From Oscillospiraceae bacterium (GTDB taxonomy: Bacteria; Bacillota; Clostridia; Oscillospirales; Acutalibacteraceae), in the NCBI GenBank assembly GCA_029219165.1, contig JAQXSW010000024.1, positions 1 to 54,562 of the forward strand: 54,562 bases of DNA. Reading direction: 5' to 3'. Below are positions 23,831 to 31,739 of this stretch, piece after piece. Position 1 is the stretch's first letter; each line of letters starts with the position of its first letter. Below the pieces are notes generated by a model that was given only the letters and a program-made list of their open reading frames with translations, did no database searches and had not been told where the DNA came from. The translations under genes and the position numbers were made by a program.

Positions 23831-25675
23831 TTATTCTCCTGAATTTTCAGAACCCTCGTCCGGTGGTGTTACCGATTCACCGGGTGTTTCTCCTTCACCC
23901 TCGGATGTATCCACTGTGGTTGTTTCATCCACTGTAGTATTTTCTTCTGAGGTTGTTTCAGTTGAGGTTTCCTCTGTAGTAGTTGTTGTGGTTACATCAG
24001 TTTCTGTAGTTGTAACTGCTGTGGTTGTTGTAGCTGCTGTTGTAGTTTCCACCTTTGGAAGAACAACAATAGCTTGTGTTCCAAGAAGATTATATTTGCT
24101 GGAGAATGCTGAAATAGCATAAGCCCTAAGGCCCGGGGACCAAGGATCTTGAAAATATACTCTATTTGAATCATATCCGACTAAAACGGTTACATGAGTA
24201 CCACGTGGATATTCAAAATATTTATCGCCACTTGAGGTTTTAATATACCAACAGTTAACATACTTAGGTGTTTTCATACCTGAAGTTGACCACACAACAA
24301 GTGGATGACCTTCATCCAAATGCTTAAAAAGTGTTTGGATGGAACTGCCCGTTATATTATATGCAACATGCTTTCCTCCGCGAGCAGACATTACCCTATT
24401 CATTGCCGCTGTAACTACAGGGGCAAATGCGCCATAACCGGGCGTAGCAGAAGTATATGTCATTCTTGGATCGCCAACAAACTTCTCATATATGCTTGGT
24501 CCATATACCCTCCAACTTCCGTCAGAAAGTTGTTCTTTATATAAGTTTTCCCTTGGTATTGCACTTATCATAGTGTCAACACTAATATTATAACCCCAAT
24601 AATTAAGGACCATTGTTGCAGAACCTGCTTCACATCCTGTTGGATAGTTTGGATTCTGACTTGCATATGGAACTGTAATTAAAACACGTTTTGGAGCTGC
24701 AACCTGCACAACCGCAGCTGCAGCTTTTTTCTTGAATGCTTTAGTAGGTGCTGTGGCAGGAATTCTAGTTGTCGTTTCAACATTTTCGGTTGTAACTTCT
24801 GTTGTAATTTCTGTTGAAGGTCCAGTTGTAGTAACCGCTATTGTAGAAGAATTTTGATCAACAAAATTCTTATTACGATAAGGTACAACCAAAGAATTAT
24901 ATGTAAACGTGAATGCTAAAATTAAACAAGCGCAGGCAATTAGTTGTTTTGCAGTATATCCCTTTATATAGGAGATTTTCTCTGCAACTGGGAACGGTTC
25001 TCCGTTGTCGGGGACGGTTCTCTGTTGCTGGGGACGGTTCTCCGCAACCGGGGACGGTTCTCTGTTGTCAATTACCGGTTCAACTTTACCCTTTGCCGAC
25101 TCAGCTTTGCCCTTTGTCGACTCAGTTTTTTCCTTTACCGGCTCAGTCTTTACCTTTGCCGAATCAGCTTTCCCTTTTACCGACTCAGTATTTACCTTTG
25201 CCGGTTCAGCTTTGCCCTTTGCCGAATCAGCTTTCCCCTTTACCGGTTCAGTTTTGCCCATTGTCGACTCAGTTTTTTCCTTTACCGGCTCAGTCTTCAC
25301 CTTTGCCGGTTCAGCTTTGCCCTTTACCGACTCAGCTTTTTCCATTACCGGCTCAGTTTTTACCTGTGCCGACTCAGCTTTCCCCTTTACCGGTTCAGTT
25401 TTGCCATTTGTCGACTCAGCTTTCCCCTTTGTAGACTCTTTTGTCTTCGTATGCGCCGTTTTTTTGTCTTTTATTTTATCCTCAGTTATTTCTTCAGTTG
25501 CAGTCTTTGTTTTAACTTTTTCAACTTTAACTCCTTTTATTTGTTTAGTATTCTTTGTCGTGCCTGTATTTTTAGAAGATTTTGCCCCGTCAGACGTTTT
25601 CTTCTTTGTTGCAGTCACATTTTTGCTTTTATTCTGTTTTGCTAAATTCGATTTTTTCTTTTTCGTTTTAGCCAT
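23831..25675 (-). CDS. Membrane-anchored C39-like peptidase-family protein with repeat-rich cytoplasmic region
   Basis: A 614-residue protein. Residues about 1-80 are Lys/Thr-rich. About 80-198 are roughly 17 tandem 7-residue units of the type KGKAESA or KVKTEPV. About 204-230 ([13 protein letters not shown]... ) is the translation of a 20-bp repeat array. A single membrane helix follows (about 238-262). The extracellular part has a C39-like papain-fold domain: likely Cys C348 in [16 protein letters not shown], His H494 in [11 protein letters not shown] and Asp in YFQDPW. It ends in a Thr/Glu-rich tail (about 545-614). C39-like domains of this type occur in secreted Clostridial proteins and need not be bacteriocin processing enzymes. 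Type II topology is inferred. It lies in a polysaccharide operon just upstream of galE. Confidence 0.8.
   Translation of the reverse strand: MAKTKKKKSNLAKQNKSKNVTATKKKTSDGAKSSKNTGTTKNTKQIKGVKVEKVKTKTATEEITEDKIKDKKTAHTKTKESTKGKAESTNGKTEPVKGKAESAQVKTEPVMEKAESVKGKAEPAKVKTEPVKEKTESTMGKTEPVKGKADSAKGKAEPAKVNTESVKGKADSAKVKTEPVKEKTESTKGKAESAKGKVEPVIDNREPSPVAENRPQQQRTVPDNGEPFPVAEKISYIKGYTAKQLIACACLILAFTFTYNSLVVPYRNKNFVDQNSSTIAVTTTGPSTEITTEVTTENVETTTRIPATAPTKAFKKKAAAAVVQVAAPKRVLITVPYASQNPNYPTGCEAGSATMVLNYWGYNISVDTMISAIPRENLYKEQLSDGSWRVYGPSIYEKFVGDPRMTYTSATPGYGAFAPVVTAAMNRVMSARGGKHVAYNITGSSIQTLFKHLDEGHPLVVWSTSGMKTPKYVNCWYIKTSSGDKYFEYPRGTHVTVLVGYDSNRVYFQDPWSPGLRAYAISAFSSKYNLLGTQAIVVLPKVETTTAATTTTAVTTTETDVTTTTTTEETSTETTSEENTTVDETTTVDTSEGEGETPGESVTPPDEGSENSGE
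24985..25062 (+). repeat. 20-bp repeat array 3, inside a coding sequence
   Basis: Three perfect GGGGACGGTTCTC cores and one degenerate copy (TGGGAACGGTTCTC) at 20-bp spacing, antisense to the C39-like gene. The reading frame continues through them and gives residues such as [14 protein letters not shown]. Confidence 0.95.
25081..25437. repeat. 21-bp minisatellite encoding 7-residue repeats
   Basis: About 17 degenerate tandem units of 21 bp, such as GACTCAGCTTTGCCCTTTGCC, within the C39-like gene. Each codes for a heptapeptide of the form xxKxExx ([14 protein letters not shown]). Confidence 0.9.
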
Positions 25676-25692
25676 AGGATAACTTACATCCT

Positions 25693-26604
25693 TTAATCTT
25701 TAATATTCTTTGGATATACTCCATTTTCTATAAGAGACTTAAATGCATCCTGAACGGAAGCCTTATCCTCTGCATAGGTTACGCCAAACCATTTTTCATT
25801 TGTAGGAAGAACTTTAACATCTGCTTTACCGTCTTCCACAAGATCTCCAATAATTTGTGGGAGAAGATATTCAGACTTTATATCACCCTCCGGAAGATTT
25901 TCCAAAAATTCACGGAATCCATCGTCAAGAATGTTTAAAAAGTCCTGTGAAATGCCCCACATATTCATTGAAACAAGGACATCATCTGAATACCATTTGG
26001 TTTCATCGCCACTTTGAACGGCAGCTCTGCCCTCAATCTTTTCAATGTTACTTGTTTCAACAATTTCAGTCATGAATCCATTTTTCTCCTTGCAAACACC
26101 ACGTGTTACACCACCGTTGTCCGAAAGAGTATTCTTAAGTTTAAAGCCAACCATTGAGAAATGATATTTATCATCGGTTGTTACCGCATCTGAAACCAAG
26201 AAGTCATGAAGGAGTTTGAAACCCTCTTTCCCGTAGTAATCATCTGCGTTAATTACAGCAAAAGGTTCTTTTACAATATCCTTAACTGCAAGGATGGCCT
26301 GGCCTGTGCCCCAAGGTTTTTTACGTTCACCCTTTGTAAATCCTTCTGGGAGATTGTCAATTTCCTGATATGCATAAGCCACTTCAACTTTCTTGGAAAT
26401 TCTGTCTCCAATAGCCTCTTTGAAATCCTTTTCAATATCCTTACGAATTACAAATACCACTCTGTCAAAACCTGCTTCAATAGCGTCGTGAATTGAGTAG
26501 TCAATTATTATTTCTCCACTAGGTCCCACCGGTGCAATCTGCTTAATTCCTTGACCGAATCTGCTTCCAATACCTGCGGCCATAATTACGAGTGAAGTTT
26601 TCAT
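25693..26604 (-). CDS. Sugar nucleotidyltransferase
   Basis: A 303-residue nucleotidyltransferase of the GT-A-like fold that makes NDP-sugars from sugar phosphates. The N-terminal LVIMAAGIGSRFGQGIKQ (about 5-22) is the NTP-binding loop, KKPWGTGQAILAVKD (about 95-109) contacts the nucleotide and AVINADDYYG (about 116-125) holds the metal-binding Asp. The likely product is a UDP- or dTDP-hexose, but the substrate cannot be fixed. It lies between the ABC export ATPase and the C39-like gene, spaced by 17 and 17 bp, and is probably co-transcribed. It would supply activated sugar for the exported polymer. Confidence 0.88.
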   Translation of the reverse strand: MKTSLVIMAAGIGSRFGQGIKQIAPVGPSGEIIIDYSIHDAIEAGFDRVVFVIRKDIEKDFKEAIGDRISKKVEVAYAYQEIDNLPEGFTKGERKKPWGTGQAILAVKDIVKEPFAVINADDYYGKEGFKLLHDFLVSDAVTTDDKYHFSMVGFKLKNTLSDNGGVTRGVCKEKNGFMTEIVETSNIEKIEGRAAVQSGDETKWYSDDVLVSMNMWGISQDFLNILDDGFREFLENLPEGDIKSEYLLPQIIGDLVEDGKADVKVLPTNEKWFGVTYAEDKASVQDAFKSLIENGVYPKNIKD

Positions 26605-26621
26605 AGTCTTACTCCCTTTGT

Positions 26622-27362
26622 TTATTTTTTCTTTATCTGCGATTCATACTTTTCAACTGCTTCTTTAATGTCTCCGTCAAATGTAATAGTTCCGGAATTT
26701 AATATCATACCTCTCTTGCAGAACTGTTTTGCCATTTCTGCAGAATGAGTAACAAGAAGAAGTGTTACATTCTCATTTGAAATGAGCTCATTTACTTTAC
26801 TGAGACACTTATTTTTAAAAGCAGTGTCTCCTACAGAAAGAGCTTCGTCTACAATTAGAATTTCGGGTTTGACATTTGCATTTATTGCAAAACCCAGACG
26901 AGCCTTCATACCACTTGAATATGCACGAACAGGTTGATCAATGTATTCACCAATATCTGCGAATTCAATTATTTCAGGCTCTAAGGATTTAATTTCAGCC
27001 TTTGGAATACCAAGAGTTGTTCCCTTAAGATAGATATTTTCCCTGCCTGTTAGTTCCGGGTCAAAACCTGCTGTAAGTTCCAAAAGAGCAGACACCCTTC
27101 CTCTTACAATAATTTCACCTTCGGTTGGAAAACAAACTTCGGTTATCATTTTAAGAACCGTTGATTTACCCGCTCCGTTTTTACCAAGAAGGGCAACGGA
27201 TTCGCCTCTGTTAATTTTAAATGACATATTGTTAACGGCATCTTTTGTCTTAACCTTTACGTTTTTAAAAAAGATACTGGCAAGTTTTTGTCTATTTCCG
27301 GAATATAGTTTGTACTTCTTAGAAACATTCACGAATTCAATAATAGGTAAATTTTCACTCAT
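26622..27362 (-). CDS. ABC transporter ATPase, teichoic acid/polysaccharide export type (TagH/Wzt-like)
   Basis: A 246-residue ABC ATPase. The start is ATG 27362, after AAGGAGGGG. It has Walker A LLGKNGAGKST, the ABC signature YSSGMKARLGFA (the relaxed form found in polysaccharide exporters), Walker B ILIVDEALSVGD and the H-loop VTHS. The ALSVGD form of Walker B is typical of TagH/Wzt ATPases, which energise export of lipid-linked wall teichoic acid or O-antigen-like glycans. It lacks the C-terminal carbohydrate-binding extension seen in some Wzt proteins. Its ribosome binding site overlaps the end of the permease gene. Confidence 0.9.
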   Translation of the reverse strand: MSENLPIIEFVNVSKKYKLYSGNRQKLASIFFKNVKVKTKDAVNNMSFKINRGESVALLGKNGAGKSTVLKMITEVCFPTEGEIIVRGRVSALLELTAGFDPELTGRENIYLKGTTLGIPKAEIKSLEPEIIEFADIGEYIDQPVRAYSSGMKARLGFAINANVKPEILIVDEALSVGDTAFKNKCLSKVNELISNENVTLLLVTHSAEMAKQFCKRGMILNSGTITFDGDIKEAVEKYESQIKKK

Positions 27363-27375
27363 TCGTTTCCCCTCC

Positions 27376-28182
27376 TTAAAGTACATCCGGAATTTCACGG
27401 CGAAGTTTCTTATAACTCCAAAGTCCTAAAAGGAACATAATTATGAGTTCTGCCATGAAAGCGGCAAACTGCTTTGGATGTTCAAAAAACCAACACTGTG
27501 ACATAAGTGAGTCTCTAAATCCTGTTACAAGATACGTTATAGGATTAAGTTTTAAAAGTGTTCTAATGGCTGTATTATTAACCGTTTGAGCATCCCAGAA
27601 TACACCGGAAACCCAAAGAATTGCAAATACGAATGAACGAACAAGGTTTGAGAAGTCCTGGCTTATTGCAGAAATTGGAGCTGCAAACAATGCCCATGCA
27701 GTAAAGAACAGGAACATTAAGATTATATAAAGAAATACCTGAATAAAATAAACTGTTGGAAAAAATCCTAAAATTGCGTAAATAATTACAACTACAAGCA
27801 TAAGCACCAAATTAACGGAAAGCTTTGAAAGACTTACGAATGTAGGAATTGTGGATACCGGAAAATGCATTTTTGTAATTAAATACCTATATTTTCTCAT
27901 ACAGTCTGTGCCCTGAGTTAACATGTCACTCATATAAAACCAAGGCACAAGACCGGATACAAGCCACAAAAAATATGGATATCCATTAATTGCACCGGAT
28001 TTATTAAATCCTACTGCCATTGCGAACCAGTAAATTAAAATTGTTACAACCGGTCTTATTACTGCCCAAGCCCATCCAAGAGCCGAACCGCTATAAGTCT
28101 TAACAAGATCTGCTCTTGCCATTTTAAATACTTGTTCTGTGTATGTTTTATGTTCATTGAAAATCTCTAGAAAAGTATTCAT
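27376..28182 (-). CDS. ABC-2 type polysaccharide export permease (TagG/Wzm-like)
   Basis: A 268-residue membrane protein with six hydrophobic segments, of the ABC-2 type used to export teichoic acids and O-antigens. The N-terminal cytoplasmic helix and KTYSGSALGWAWAVIRP motif are typical. The start is ATG 28182 after TTTGGAGGTAAT; the longer in-frame start lies inside the promoter region. It is the first gene of the operon followed by the ATPase, nucleotidyltransferase, C39-like gene, galE and yitT. The exported glycan is unknown. Confidence 0.9.
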   Translation of the reverse strand: MNTFLEIFNEHKTYTEQVFKMARADLVKTYSGSALGWAWAVIRPVVTILIYWFAMAVGFNKSGAINGYPYFLWLVSGLVPWFYMSDMLTQGTDCMRKYRYLITKMHFPVSTIPTFVSLSKLSVNLVLMLVVVIIYAILGFFPTVYFIQVFLYIILMFLFFTAWALFAAPISAISQDFSNLVRSFVFAILWVSGVFWDAQTVNNTAIRTLLKLNPITYLVTGFRDSLMSQCWFFEHPKQFAAFMAELIIMFLLGLWSYKKLRREIPDVL

Positions 28183-28240
28183 ATTACCTCCAAAAATACT
28201 TAGATTTTCCCATATTATTAATATACTTATAATTGTTTTC

Positions 28241-28269
28241 ATTTTATCACTTTTAACAAGTTATATCAA
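28241..28269 (-). promoter_or_regulatory. Promoter of the polysaccharide operon
   Basis: On the minus strand, TTGATA (28264-28269) and TAAAAT (28241-28246) are 17 bp apart. Confidence 0.6.
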
Positions 28270-28274
28270 TACGC

Positions 28275-28303
28275 TTTACTATTACACTTCTAACATATAT
28301 AAT
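28275..28303 (+). promoter_or_regulatory. nhaC promoter
   Basis: TTTACT (28275-28280) and TATAAT (28298-28303) have a 17-bp spacer. It is divergent from the polysaccharide operon promoter, whose -35 is only 6 bp away. Confidence 0.65.
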
Positions 28304-28322
28304 TAGTTCGGAGGTTTTTTAA

Positions 28323-29642
28323 ATGAAAAAAAATAATTACATAGCACTTCTCCCTATTGGTATATTCCTTGTAATATACCTTGGTCTTGGAATCCTCTTT
28401 GAGTATGTACTTAAAATCCCAATGGGCTTTTACAACATACCAATAATAGTTGCATTCCTTATTGCCATTTTAGTTGCTTGCATTCAGAATAAATCCGTAA
28501 ACTTTGACAAGAAGATTGAACTTATGGCTTCTGGCGTAGGCGACAAAAACATCATGACCATGATTCTCATTTTCATGACAGCAGGTTTATTTGTTGGCGT
28601 TGTCGGACGAAGTAGTGCAGAAAGCGTTGCATACTTCATGCTCTCCATAATTCCGGCCAAATTTTCCGTAGCGGTTTTATTCATTGTAAGTTGTTTCGTG
28701 TCCACAGCAATGGGAACATCAGTTGGAACAATCACACTGATTACTCCAATTGCTGTAACAGTAGCTGCGGCTTCCGGTTTTAGTCTTCCACTCTGTATTG
28801 CATCTGTAATGGGTGGTGCAATGTTCGGTGACAACCTTTCATTTATTTCAGACACAACCATTGCCGCATGTAACGGACAGGGCTGTCAGATGAAAGATAA
28901 GTTCAGAGAGAACTTCTTAATAGCTCTTCCAGCCGCTCTGGTAACACTCGCGCTAATAATTATCCTTTCACTAAAATCAACTCTTCCAACACCTGTATCA
29001 GGCGACTACAACCTCATCCAAATAATCCCTTATGCGCTCGTTCTCATCGGCGGAATTATTGGAATTAACGTATTTGTAGTACTCCTTGTAGGTATTGGTT
29101 CCGGTTCCCTTATAATGCTTATCACAGGGGCTACAAAGGCGACCGATCTTCTTGGAAACATGGGATCAGGTGTAGCAGGCATGTTTGAAACAACAATGGT
29201 TGCAGTTCTTGTTTCTGCAATGTGTGCACTCATTCGTGCTTATGGAGGGTTCGATGCTCTTCTTGCTCTTGCAAAGAAATTATTCAAAGGCAAAAAAAGT
29301 GGACAACTTGGTATTGGTCTTTTAGTTGGTGCAATGGATATTGCAACGGCAAACAACACAGTTGCCATTGTTATGGCAAACCCAATTGCAAAGGATATGG
29401 CAGAAGAATATAACGTTACGCCAAAGAAAACCGCTTCCCTTCTTGACACATTCTCATGTGTATTCCAGGGAATTATTCCTTACGGTGCTCAGATGCTTGT
29501 AGCAATTTCAGCTGCAAACGAAATGGGTTATCAGGTATCTGCATTCCAGATTATTCCGAACCTTTTCTATCCATTTATTCTTCTCATTAGTTCACTTCTC
29601 TTTATTTTTGTAATTCCGGAAAAAAAGAATAAAGAAGCTTAA
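28323..29642 (+). CDS. nhaC: NhaC family Na+/H+ antiporter
   Basis: A 439-residue multi-helix membrane protein of the NhaC family, which exchanges Na+ for H+ across the cytoplasmic membrane. The signature GAMFGDNLSFISDTTIAA (about 161-178) is characteristic. A second repeat-related segment, DIATANNTVAIVMANPIAKDM, is near the C-terminus. About ten or more hydrophobic segments are visible. The ribosome binding site is TCGGAGG. Promoter and terminator flank it, so it stands alone. Some NhaC relatives act on malate/lactate with Na+; this cannot be excluded here. Confidence 0.88.
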   Translation: MKKNNYIALLPIGIFLVIYLGLGILFEYVLKIPMGFYNIPIIVAFLIAILVACIQNKSVNFDKKIELMASGVGDKNIMTMILIFMTAGLFVGVVGRSSAESVAYFMLSIIPAKFSVAVLFIVSCFVSTAMGTSVGTITLITPIAVTVAAASGFSLPLCIASVMGGAMFGDNLSFISDTTIAACNGQGCQMKDKFRENFLIALPAALVTLALIIILSLKSTLPTPVSGDYNLIQIIPYALVLIGGIIGINVFVVLLVGIGSGSLIMLITGATKATDLLGNMGSGVAGMFETTMVAVLVSAMCALIRAYGGFDALLALAKKLFKGKKSGQLGIGLLVGAMDIATANNTVAIVMANPIAKDMAEEYNVTPKKTASLLDTFSCVFQGIIPYGAQMLVAISAANEMGYQVSAFQIIPNLFYPFILLISSLLFIFVIPEKKNKEA

Positions 29643-29654
29643 TAAGGCGCTAAA

Positions 29655-29697
29655 AAAACAACCCCTGTACTTTTAAAGTACAGGGGTTAACTTTTGT
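29655..29697. terminator. Bidirectional terminator between nhaC and the AGCS gene
   Basis: AACCCCTGTACTTT (29660-29673) and AAAGTACAGGGGTT (29675-29688) form a 14-bp stem, with T-rich flanks on both strands. It serves two convergent genes. Confidence 0.9.
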
Positions 29698-29711
29698 TCT
29701 ATTATTCTTTA

Positions 29712-31154
29712 TTATTCAGCTTTATCAAGAACCGGCTCTTCAACCTTTTCTTCTTTTGCCTTTGTAAAATATGCCTTCGTTTCCTTTGCAATTACTCCGC
29801 TAAGAGCAAGGAGAGCTACAAGGTTAGGGAAAGCCATAAGACCGTTAGCAATATCCGAAATGTTCCATACAACATCTATTGCAAGGTAAGGGCCAAAGAA
29901 TACAAACACAACGAAGAGAGCACGGAAAATATATGTTGCTGTCTTGTTGCCCTTTGTTAAGTATTCAAGGCAACGCTCTGAATAGTAGTTCCAACCAAGA
30001 ATTGTTGTATATGCGAAGAGTGAAAGACAAGCCATAACAAGGAGTGATGCAATTGTCTGGTTACCAAATGTTGTACCCCAAGCGTATGCTGTAACTTGAG
30101 CACCCTTAACACCATCAACCTGATATGCGCCTGTAACAATAATTGAAAGACCTGTAAGAGTACAAATGACAATTGTGTCAATAAATGTACCTGTCATTGT
30201 AACAAGGCCCTGACGTACAGGCTCATTTGTCTTAGCAGCAGCTGCTGCAATTGGAGCAGAACCAAGACCTGCCTCGTTAGAGAAGATACCACGGCCTATA
30301 CCCTTTTGCATTGCAAGCTTAATTGTTACACCGGCAACAGCACCTGCTGCAGCTTTAGCAGAGAAAGCACACTTAACAACAAGAGCAATTGCAGCCGGAA
30401 TCTTTGTAATATTCATCAAAATTACAACAAGTGCAATAACTATGTAGAGTACACACATGAATGGTACAATTTTTTCAGATACACTTGCAATTCTCTTAAT
30501 ACCACCAACAACAACGAGTGCAACAAAGAGTGTAACAATAGCACCACCAATGATTGCAGCAAGAGTTACAGGATGGTCACCTACTGTAAGAATAACATTT
30601 GTCTTGTTTGGATCGAAGAAACCTTCAATAGAAGATGTAATACCATTAATTTGAGTCATGGTACCGATACCAAGGAGACCTGCCATAATTCCAAAAATTG
30701 CAAAAAGCTTAGCGAGCCAAGTCCACTTCTTACCAAGACCTTTTTCAATATACATGAAAGGTCCGCCAAGATAGTGTCCGTCACCCATATCTTCACGGTA
30801 GAGAATAGCAAGAAGACCCTCTGAGTATTTTGTTGCCATTCCAAAGAAAGCTGCAACAAGCATCCAGAATAAAGCACCCGGTCCACCTGCGCCAACAGCT
30901 GTAGCAACACCTACAATGTTACCTGTACCAACAGTAGCTGAAAGTGCTGTACAAAGAGCACCAAAGCTTGTAACTTCACCAACGCCGTTGTCCTCATTCT
31001 TAACCATGAACTTAAGTGCTTTGCCAAGATGAAGCACCTGAACAAATCCCGTTCTTACTGAAAGGATAATACCTGTAAGAAGAATGAGGATGATGAGTGG
31101 CCAGCCCCAGACAAAGTCGTCTATGGCTGTAATGATTTCACTAAATTTTTCCAT
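29712..31154 (-). CDS. Sodium:alanine/glycine symporter (AGCS family)
   Basis: A 480-residue transporter of the alanine or glycine:cation symporter family, using a Na+ gradient to import small amino acids. The family motifs GEVTSFGALCTALSATVGTGNIVGVA (about 58-83), GGPGALFWMLVAAFFGMATKY (about 89-109) and GIGRGIFSNEAGLGSAPIAAAA (about 284-305) are intact. About eleven hydrophobic helices are present. The start at 31154 follows AAAGGA. A glycine riboswitch with a terminator lies in the leader, which suggests glycine as a substrate. The C-terminus is acidic (KEEKVEEPVLDKAE). Confidence 0.94.
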   Translation of the reverse strand: MEKFSEIITAIDDFVWGWPLIILILLTGIILSVRTGFVQVLHLGKALKFMVKNEDNGVGEVTSFGALCTALSATVGTGNIVGVATAVGAGGPGALFWMLVAAFFGMATKYSEGLLAILYREDMGDGHYLGGPFMYIEKGLGKKWTWLAKLFAIFGIMAGLLGIGTMTQINGITSSIEGFFDPNKTNVILTVGDHPVTLAAIIGGAIVTLFVALVVVGGIKRIASVSEKIVPFMCVLYIVIALVVILMNITKIPAAIALVVKCAFSAKAAAGAVAGVTIKLAMQKGIGRGIFSNEAGLGSAPIAAAAAKTNEPVRQGLVTMTGTFIDTIVICTLTGLSIIVTGAYQVDGVKGAQVTAYAWGTTFGNQTIASLLVMACLSLFAYTTILGWNYYSERCLEYLTKGNKTATYIFRALFVVFVFFGPYLAIDVVWNISDIANGLMAFPNLVALLALSGVIAKETKAYFTKAKEEKVEEPVLDKAE

Positions 31155-31171
31155 TTCATTTTTTCCTTTCT

Positions 31172-31210
31172 GAATAAAAAATAAAAGCCGTAACTTCGTG
31201 TGAAATTACG
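31172..31210 (-). terminator. Riboswitch-controlled terminator
   Basis: On the minus strand, CGTAATTTC and GAAGTTACG form a 9-bp stem with an ACAC loop, followed by TTTTATTTTTTATTC. It lies between the glycine aptamer and the AGCS start codon. Confidence 0.8.
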
Positions 31211-31325
31211 ACTCCAGAGAGGAACTTAGCAATTTATATTGCTCTGTCCTTTTGCCTGAGAGATAAGGAATTTCTTCCCGTACACCTTCGGCGCTCTTAT
31301 TGGCTTATAAGAGACTCTCCAGAGT
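31211..31325 (-). promoter_or_regulatory. Glycine riboswitch (single aptamer)
   Basis: On the minus strand the leader contains CTCTGGAGAG, GCGCCGAAGGTGTACGGG and TCTCTCAGGCAAAAGGACAG, the conserved core of the glycine aptamer (gcvT RNA). The closing strand is CTCTGGAGT. Only one aptamer is visible rather than the common tandem. It controls the AGCS symporter gene through the adjoining terminator. Confidence 0.92.
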
Positions 31326-31335
31326 TTAGTCGAAT

Positions 31336-31357
31336 TTTAGCGATTTAACGCACTAAA
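31336..31357. promoter_or_regulatory. Palindromic operator-like site at the AGCS transcription start
   Basis: TTTAGCG-N8-CACTAAA on the plus strand, one mismatch from the perfect palindrome TTTAGCG-N8-CGCTAAA at the amino-acid ABC transporter promoter (38783-38804). It lies about 8-29 nt downstream of the predicted start. Confidence 0.5.
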
Positions 31358-31371
31358 AAAGCGATGTAGAA

Positions 31372-31400
31372 ACTATATCACATACGAAAATTAAATTCAA
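31372..31400 (-). promoter_or_regulatory. Promoter of the AGCS gene and its riboswitch
   Basis: On the minus strand, TTGAAT (31395-31400) and TATAGT (31372-31377) have a 17-bp spacer, upstream of the aptamer. Confidence 0.65.
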
Positions 31401-31464
31401 TAGAAATGTTTAAATTTCTTAATAATTATTTAAGGTTGATTTAAGTTTATTCCATTATTATGTA

Positions 31465-31598
31465 GACACACCAAAGAGAACTAGTCACTCTCCAAGGTGT
31501 AAATGAAAAGGGTTTTAAACCCAACTCACTTTTTCATTTCATTTTCTCCTATTTTTAACGAAAAAAACCAGCTGATCCCCACAGCTGGTTTTTTTCAC
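31465..31598 (+). ncRNA. Candidate structured small RNA ending in a terminator
   Basis: A 585-bp gene-free stretch (31155-31739) holds, besides the riboswitch and array 4, this structured segment. ACACC..GGTGT with an inner AGAG..CTCT pair (31467-31500) forms one hairpin. AAATGAAAA with TTTTTCATTT (about 31502-31542) forms a second. A strong terminator follows (CCAGCTG, CAGCTGG and seven T). A weak TATTAT at 31456 lies upstream. No protein is supported. It could be a small RNA or only the shared terminator region of the FliB-type operon. Confidence 0.35.
31562..31597. terminator. Bidirectional terminator after the FliB-type operon
   Basis: AAAACCAGCTG and CAGCTGGTTTT form an 11-bp stem with T tracts in both directions. 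Array 4 lies between it and the stop of the FliB-type gene. Confidence 0.85.
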
Positions 31599-31605
31599 GT
31601 CCCAA

Positions 31606-31724
31606 ACCGGGGACGGTTCTCCGCAACCGGGGACGGTTCTCCGCAACCGGGGACGGTTCTCCGCAACCGGGGACGGTTCTCCGCAACCGGGGACGGTTCT
31701 CGACAACGGAGAACCGTCCCCAGT
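31606..31724. repeat. 20-bp repeat array 4 (five direct copies and one inverted)
   Basis: Cores at 31609, 31629, 31649, 31669 and 31689, then GAGAACCGTCCCC inverted near 31709. The last direct and the inverted core form a perfect 13-bp stem with a 7-nt loop (GACAACG). Confidence 0.95.
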
Positions 31725-31739
31725 TAAAACTAATATATT

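Noticed and set aside
24913-25682. Long plus-strand ORFs antisense to the C39-like gene
   Set aside because: They follow from the 21-bp repeat and the array having open frames on both strands. The minus-strand protein has recognisable domains, a membrane helix and an operon context.
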